Shown here piece by piece: positions 7,479 to 10,711 of a stretch of 10,711 bases of DNA; within the stretch, counting starts at the first letter, position 1, and each line of letters opens with the position of its first letter. Source of the DNA: Solobacterium sp. (GTDB lineage: Bacteria; Bacillota_I; Bacilli_A; Erysipelotrichales; Erysipelotrichaceae). The position numbers and the translations under genes were made by a program. Below the pieces are notes generated by a model. That model was given only the letters and a program-made list of their open reading frames with translations. It was not told the origin of the DNA and made no database searches. The stretch covers positions 1-10,711 of the forward strand of contig JAFOLE010000275.1 of NCBI GenBank assembly GCA_017419465.1, written 5' to 3'.

Positions 7479-9718
7479 ATGTCTTTGAACGCTATGCGCC
7501 GTTTATTCAGGATTACATTTACCGTTCGGGCTGGAAATGCCTGCGCGGTGTTCAGAATGCGGCCGGAGAGGCGATCTTCGGAACCGATCAGAATGTGCTT
7601 CTGACGGCTTCCACCGCATCGGGCAAAACCGAGGCTGCCTTCTTTCCGATTCTGACCCTGCTCGAAGAAGAGCCTTCCGAGAGTATTGCCGTGCTGTATA
7701 TTGCGCCGCTCAAGGCGCTGATCAACGACCAGTTCGGCCGTCTTACCGAACTCTGCGAAGAGGAAGGCATTGCGGTAAACCGCTGGCATGGCGATGCCAG
7801 CCAGACCGCAAAGCGGAAACTGTTAAGAAAGCCGCGGGGCATCCTGCAGATCACACCGGAGTCCCTGGAATCCCTGCTTATAAACAAGCACATGGAGATT
7901 CCTTCCATGTTTCATGATCTGCGCTTCATTGTCATCGATGAGATTCATTCCCTTCTTCGGGCCGACCGGGGTCTTCAGACCTTCTGTCTGATTGAACGCT
8001 TATGCCGGACCGCCGGCTGTAACCCAAGACGCATCGGTCTTTCCGCAACGATCGGAAATCCGGAAGAAGCCGGGAAGTTCCTGGCGGCGGGGAGCGGACG
8101 CGGCACCATCATTCCGAAGTTTGAGGGCGGCAGTGAAGTCTGGCGGCTCAGTATGGAACACTTCTATACGACCGATCCGCAGGCCGATGAAGATAAGGAT
8201 TTATCCGCCATCGAGGAGACACCGGTGATGGAAGAGGCCACCGATACCGCACCTGCGGCCGCAGATCCCGGCATCGGTTATATCTTTGAACATACCCGGG
8301 GTAAGAAATGTCTTGTCTTTACCAATTCCAGAGAGGAATGCGAAAGCGTCTGCCAGAGCCTGCGGCAGTACTGCGAGGTAATGCATGAACCGGACCGTTT
8401 CCTGATTCACCATGGAAATCTTTCCGCCTCCTATCGGGAAAGTGCGGAGATGGACATGAAGGATGATGACTCCACGATGTCGGTCTGCGCTACCGCAACA
8501 CTGGAACTCGGCATTGATATCGGGCGTCTCGAGCGGGCGTTTCAGATCGATGCGCCGTTTACCGTATCGGGCTTCCTGCAGAGAATGGGACGTACCGGAC
8601 GCAGAGGCGATCCTTCTGAAATGTGGTTTGTCATGCGGGAAGAACATCCCGAGGCAAGAGACATGATCGGCCGCTTTGTGCCGTGGTATCTCGTGCAGGG
8701 CATCGCGCTTGTGCAGCTGTATATCGAAGAGCGCTTTGTCGAGCCGCCCCGCACCGGACGGTATCCTTACAGCCTGCTGTATCATCAGACGATGAGCACG
8801 CTTGCCTCCCAGGGTGAAATGACGCCTGCCGAACTTGCGTCCAGAGTGCTGACACTCAACTGTTTCAAAACCATCTCCCAGGAGGACTACCGCATTCTTC
8901 TGCGGCATCTGATTGAGAACGATCATATCAACCGCACCGAGAACGGCGGCCTGATCACCGGGGTCACCGGTGAGCGCATTGTGAACAACTACAAGTTCTA
9001 TTCGGTCTTCCAGGAGAATGTGGAATATACCGTGCGGACAGCTTCTGAACAGCTCGGAACGATCGTCAAACCGCCTCCCGTCGGAGACAAGATCGCGATT
9101 GCCGGACGCGTCTGGCTGGTGGATGAAGTGGACCACAAGCACCGGACGGTATACTGCACGCTGGTCAAAGGAAAAATCCCCGCATACTTCGGGGATGTGG
9201 CGGGCGATATTCATACCCGCATACTGGAGCGGATGTACGGCGTGCTGAATGAAGACAAGCAGTATCCGTATCTGATGCCGCATGCGGTCTTCCGCCTGCA
9301 GGATGCACGAGATGTCTTCCGCAAATCCAACATGGCAGAAAAACCCCTGATCCATCTTGGCGGAAAGATGTGGGCATTGTTTCCATGGCTTGGAAGCTAC
9401 GCCTTCCTTGCGCTGGAGCGCTTCCTGAAGCTGCGCTGCGGAAAACGGCTTGGCATCAAGGGACTCAACCCCTTCCGTCCGTATTACATGGAATTTACGA
9501 TGAACGTTGAGGAAGCGGAATTCTATGAGATCGTACGGGAAGAAGCACAGAAGGAATTTGATCCGCTGGAACTTGTCTATCCCAATGAAGTTCCGGTCTT
9601 CGAAAAATATGATGAGTATGTGCCGGATGAACTGATCCGCAAGGGATTTGCGTACGGTGTGCTCGACATTGAAGGCATGAAAAAACGGGTCCTTTCCTGG
9701 AACGGAGAACAGAAATGA
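7475..9718 (+). CDS. sngC: Lhr/BrxHI-like DEAD/DEAH superfamily 2 helicase (Shango SngC-like)
   Basis: An ATP-dependent nucleic-acid helicase or translocase, related to Lhr and to BrxHI of type 2 BREX. All core motifs of the 747-residue product are intact: Q motif RGVQNAA (24-30), motif I TASTASGKTE (44-53, K51), Ia APLKALINDQF (77-87), Ib ITPESL (126-131), II DEIH (155-158), III SAT (190-192), IV CLVFTNSREE (279-288), V ATATLELGIDIG (339-350) and VI LQRMGRTGRRG (368-378). An acidic, probably flexible insert (about 234-265) links the two RecA lobes. After these come a winged-helix-like region and an Lhr-type beta-rich C-terminal part (PPPVGDKIAIAGRVWLVDEV and following). GGAG (7463-7466) lies 8 bases before the ATG, which overlaps the ATPase stop by four bases. 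The enzyme should be active; its substrate (phage DNA, RNA-DNA hybrid or other) cannot be read from sequence. Confidence 0.92.
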   Translation: MNVFERYAPFIQDYIYRSGWKCLRGVQNAAGEAIFGTDQNVLLTASTASGKTEAAFFPILTLLEEEPSESIAVLYIAPLKALINDQFGRLTELCEEEGIAVNRWHGDASQTAKRKLLRKPRGILQITPESLESLLINKHMEIPSMFHDLRFIVIDEIHSLLRADRGLQTFCLIERLCRTAGCNPRRIGLSATIGNPEEAGKFLAAGSGRGTIIPKFEGGSEVWRLSMEHFYTTDPQADEDKDLSAIEETPVMEEATDTAPAAADPGIGYIFEHTRGKKCLVFTNSREECESVCQSLRQYCEVMHEPDRFLIHHGNLSASYRESAEMDMKDDDSTMSVCATATLELGIDIGRLERAFQIDAPFTVSGFLQRMGRTGRRGDPSEMWFVMREEHPEARDMIGRFVPWYLVQGIALVQLYIEERFVEPPRTGRYPYSLLYHQTMSTLASQGEMTPAELASRVLTLNCFKTISQEDYRILLRHLIENDHINRTENGGLITGVTGERIVNNYKFYSVFQENVEYTVRTASEQLGTIVKPPPVGDKIAIAGRVWLVDEVDHKHRTVYCTLVKGKIPAYFGDVAGDIHTRILERMYGVLNEDKQYPYLMPHAVFRLQDARDVFRKSNMAEKPLIHLGGKMWALFPWLGSYAFLALERFLKLRCGKRLGIKGLNPFRPYYMEFTMNVEEAEFYEIVREEAQKEFDPLELVYPNEVPVFEKYDEYVPDELIRKGFAYGVLDIEGMKKRVLSWNGEQK

Positions 9719-10503
9719 AACAGCATTTAAAACAGTTATTCAGCATCACGGCGGTGCTCTGCCTCTGCGCCTGCGGAACAGGCGCGCAGCCGGAGGATTC
9801 CGCGGCCGAAACAGAACCGCCGGCCGCAGTCAGCGAATCACCCGCCGCAGAAACACCGGCGCAGACCGCAGAACCTGAGGCAGCGCCGAACGCTTCCCGC
9901 CTGCTGTATCTCGGACAGGCAAGCATGCGCATTACCACACCGGAAGCCAAGGTCATTTACATCGATCCGTATGCGCCGGGGGATTACAGCGCACCGGCAG
10001 ATCTGATTCTGGTAACGCATGACCACTATGACCACAACAATGTCGATATGGTTTCCGAGCGAAATGAAGACTGTCAGATCATCACGCAGAACGAAGCGCT
10101 GAAGGACGGCACGCATCAGACGTTTGATCTTGGCTATGCGACCGTAGAAGCAGTGGAGGCGGGAAACAATCCCAATCACTCCATCACCGAATGCGTCGGC
10201 TATGTGATTACCCTGTCGGATGGGTGCCGCATCTATGTCAGCGGCGATACCTCAAAGACCGAACAGATGGCGAAGATGTCAGACATGAACATAGATTTTG
10301 CGTTTCTGTGCTGCGACGGCATTTACAACATGGATCTTCTGGAAGCTGCCGAATGCGCAGCGCTCATCAACGCCAAAGTCATTGTGCCCTACCACACGAC
10401 CGCGCAGAACGGTGTCTATTTCTCATACGAACAGGCAGAAGCCTTCCCGGTGGAAAACAAGATGATCCTCGAACCCGGAGACGAGATCGAGCTGCACAAA
10501 TAA
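9715..10503 (+). CDS. Metallo-beta-lactamase-fold lipoprotein
   Basis: A 262-residue predicted surface lipoprotein with a metal-dependent hydrolase domain. The N-terminus MKQHLKQLFSITAVLCLCAC has two lysines, a hydrophobic core and a lipobox-like L-C-A-C, making Cys20 the likely lipidated residue (Cys at -2 is slightly unusual). Residues 21-60 are an Ala/Glu/Pro/Thr-rich linker. The catalytic domain holds the binuclear metal motif THDHYDH (H102, H104, D106, H107), further ligands H155 (NPNHS), D178 (SGDT) and H227 (VPYHT). It is closest in feel to the UlaG/UPF0173-like MBL hydrolases, not to true beta-lactamases; the substrate is unknown. GGAG (9704-9707) is 7 bases before the ATG, which overlaps the helicase stop by four bases (ATGA), so it is the fourth coupled gene of the operon. 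A secreted enzyme is an odd partner for intracellular DNA-processing proteins; it may be an accessory or simply a co-transcribed neighbour. Confidence 0.88.
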   Translation: MKQHLKQLFSITAVLCLCACGTGAQPEDSAAETEPPAAVSESPAAETPAQTAEPEAAPNASRLLYLGQASMRITTPEAKVIYIDPYAPGDYSAPADLILVTHDHYDHNNVDMVSERNEDCQIITQNEALKDGTHQTFDLGYATVEAVEAGNNPNHSITECVGYVITLSDGCRIYVSGDTSKTEQMAKMSDMNIDFAFLCCDGIYNMDLLEAAECAALINAKVIVPYHTTAQNGVYFSYEQAEAFPVENKMILEPGDEIELHK

Positions 10504-10541
10504 CCGTCGGGAAACCGGGCATTCATTACATTGATATATTT

Positions 10542-10565
10542 AAAAAAGCGCTTCGGCGCTTTTTT
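10542..10565 (+). terminator. Strong intrinsic terminator, near-symmetric
   Basis: A perfect inverted repeat AAAAAAGCGC-TTCG-GCGCTTTTTT starts 38 bases after the lipoprotein stop. The GC stem is capped by the very stable C(UUCG)G tetraloop and ends in six T residues, so it should end the rightward operon. Because the A and T tracts mirror each other, it could also stop leftward transcripts coming out of the adjacent insertion sequence. Confidence 0.92.
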
Positions 10566-10575
10566 ACTGCAGATA

Positions 10576-10597
10576 ATTTGTCAATTTAAGCGCAACA
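10576..10597 (-). repeat. Putative terminal inverted repeat of an IS30-family element
   Basis: On the minus strand, GTTGCGCTTAAATTGACAAATT overlaps and follows the transposase stop codon. It resembles the IS30-family end pattern GTTGC-x-CTT-xx-ATTGACAATT as remembered. The exact outer boundary cannot be fixed because the opposite end lies outside the window; it is probably within 10570-10580. Confidence 0.6.
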
Positions 10598-10711
10598 ATC
10601 TTTGTGAGTGGCATTAAATACTTCGGATGGTGTCTGATATCCCAGGCACTTTCTCGGTCTGTTGTTGAGTAGTTCTATCTTTTCCGCAAGGTCTTCCTCT
10701 GCCACTTCCGA
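10586..10711 (-). CDS. IS30-family transposase, C-terminal end only
   Basis: Forty-one residues were translated by hand from the window edge to a TAA at 10588-10586. They read SEVAEEDLAEKIELLNNRPR followed by KCLGYQTPSEVF and a short tail. The block L-N-N-R-P-R-K-C-L-G-Y-x-T-P-x-E-V-F is the hallmark C-terminus of IS30 transposases (DDE family), lying after the last catalytic Glu. The rest of the gene lies to the right of the window, so it cannot be said whether the element is complete. The fragment shown has no frameshift or stop. It faces the defence operon, separated from it by the terminator. Confidence 0.88.
   Translation of the reverse strand, partial: SEVAEEDLAEKIELLNNRPRKCLGYQTPSEVFNATHKDCCA

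Noticed and set aside
8201..9355. A 384-codon open frame on the minus strand.
   Set aside because: It lies wholly within the helicase gene on the opposite strand. Long antisense frames are common over GC-rich genes, and its product is Cys/His/Arg-rich without a known fold.
1..10711. CRISPR array, tRNA, rRNA or attachment site.
   Set aside because: No regularly spaced direct repeats, no cloverleaf-like sequence in the intergenic gaps and no att-like duplication were visible; nearly all of the window is coding.

Overview
The window reads as a chromosomal segment of a moderately GC-rich member of the Bacillota. The evidence is the dnaX-ybaB-recR gene order, a single-domain formate-tetrahydrofolate ligase (typical of fermentative or acetogenic anaerobes), Gram-positive style Shine-Dalgarno sites and an IS30-type transposase end. 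A gut anaerobe of the Erysipelotrichia or a related clostridial group would fit, but the assignment is an inference; no rRNA or other phylogenetic marker is present.

Left half (1-4176), minus strand: a housekeeping cluster transcribed right to left in the order dnaX (clamp-loader gamma/tau), ybaB (nucleoid-associated protein), recR (recombination mediator) and fhs (formate-THF ligase, cut by the window start). The gaps are 4 to 35 bases, so one transcript is likely. The first three form a conserved replication/repair cluster. The fhs gene is a one-carbon metabolism gene appended to its end.

Centre (4177-4305): a 129-base divergent intergenic region. It carries an AT-rich island with a TATAAT box facing dnaX, a short GC hairpin followed by a T run (minus-strand sense), and small inverted repeats in front of the rightward operon. 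The SRP RNA gene often found upstream of dnaX in Bacillota was looked for and not seen.

Right half (4306-10503), plus strand: four tightly packed genes whose stop and start codons overlap at every junction. They encode (1) a 614-residue protein with an apparent MmcQ/YjbR-like N-terminus, a TerB-N-type middle and a TerB-C-type C-terminus; (2) a 442-residue P-loop ATPase of the BrxD/DUF2791 type; (3) a 747-residue Lhr/BrxHI-like superfamily 2 helicase; and (4) a secreted lipoprotein with a metallo-beta-lactamase fold. Genes 1 to 3 match the TerB protein, ATPase and helicase composition and order of the Shango anti-phage system (SngA, SngB, SngC) as I recall it, so the best reading is a Shango-like DNA-processing/defence operon. 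The lipoprotein as a fourth translationally coupled cistron and the YjbR-like N-terminal extension are the parts I do not recognise from the described systems.

Right edge (10504-10711): a strong near-symmetric intrinsic terminator, followed within about 10-20 bases by the inverted-repeat end and the transposase C-terminus of an IS30-family element that continues outside the window.
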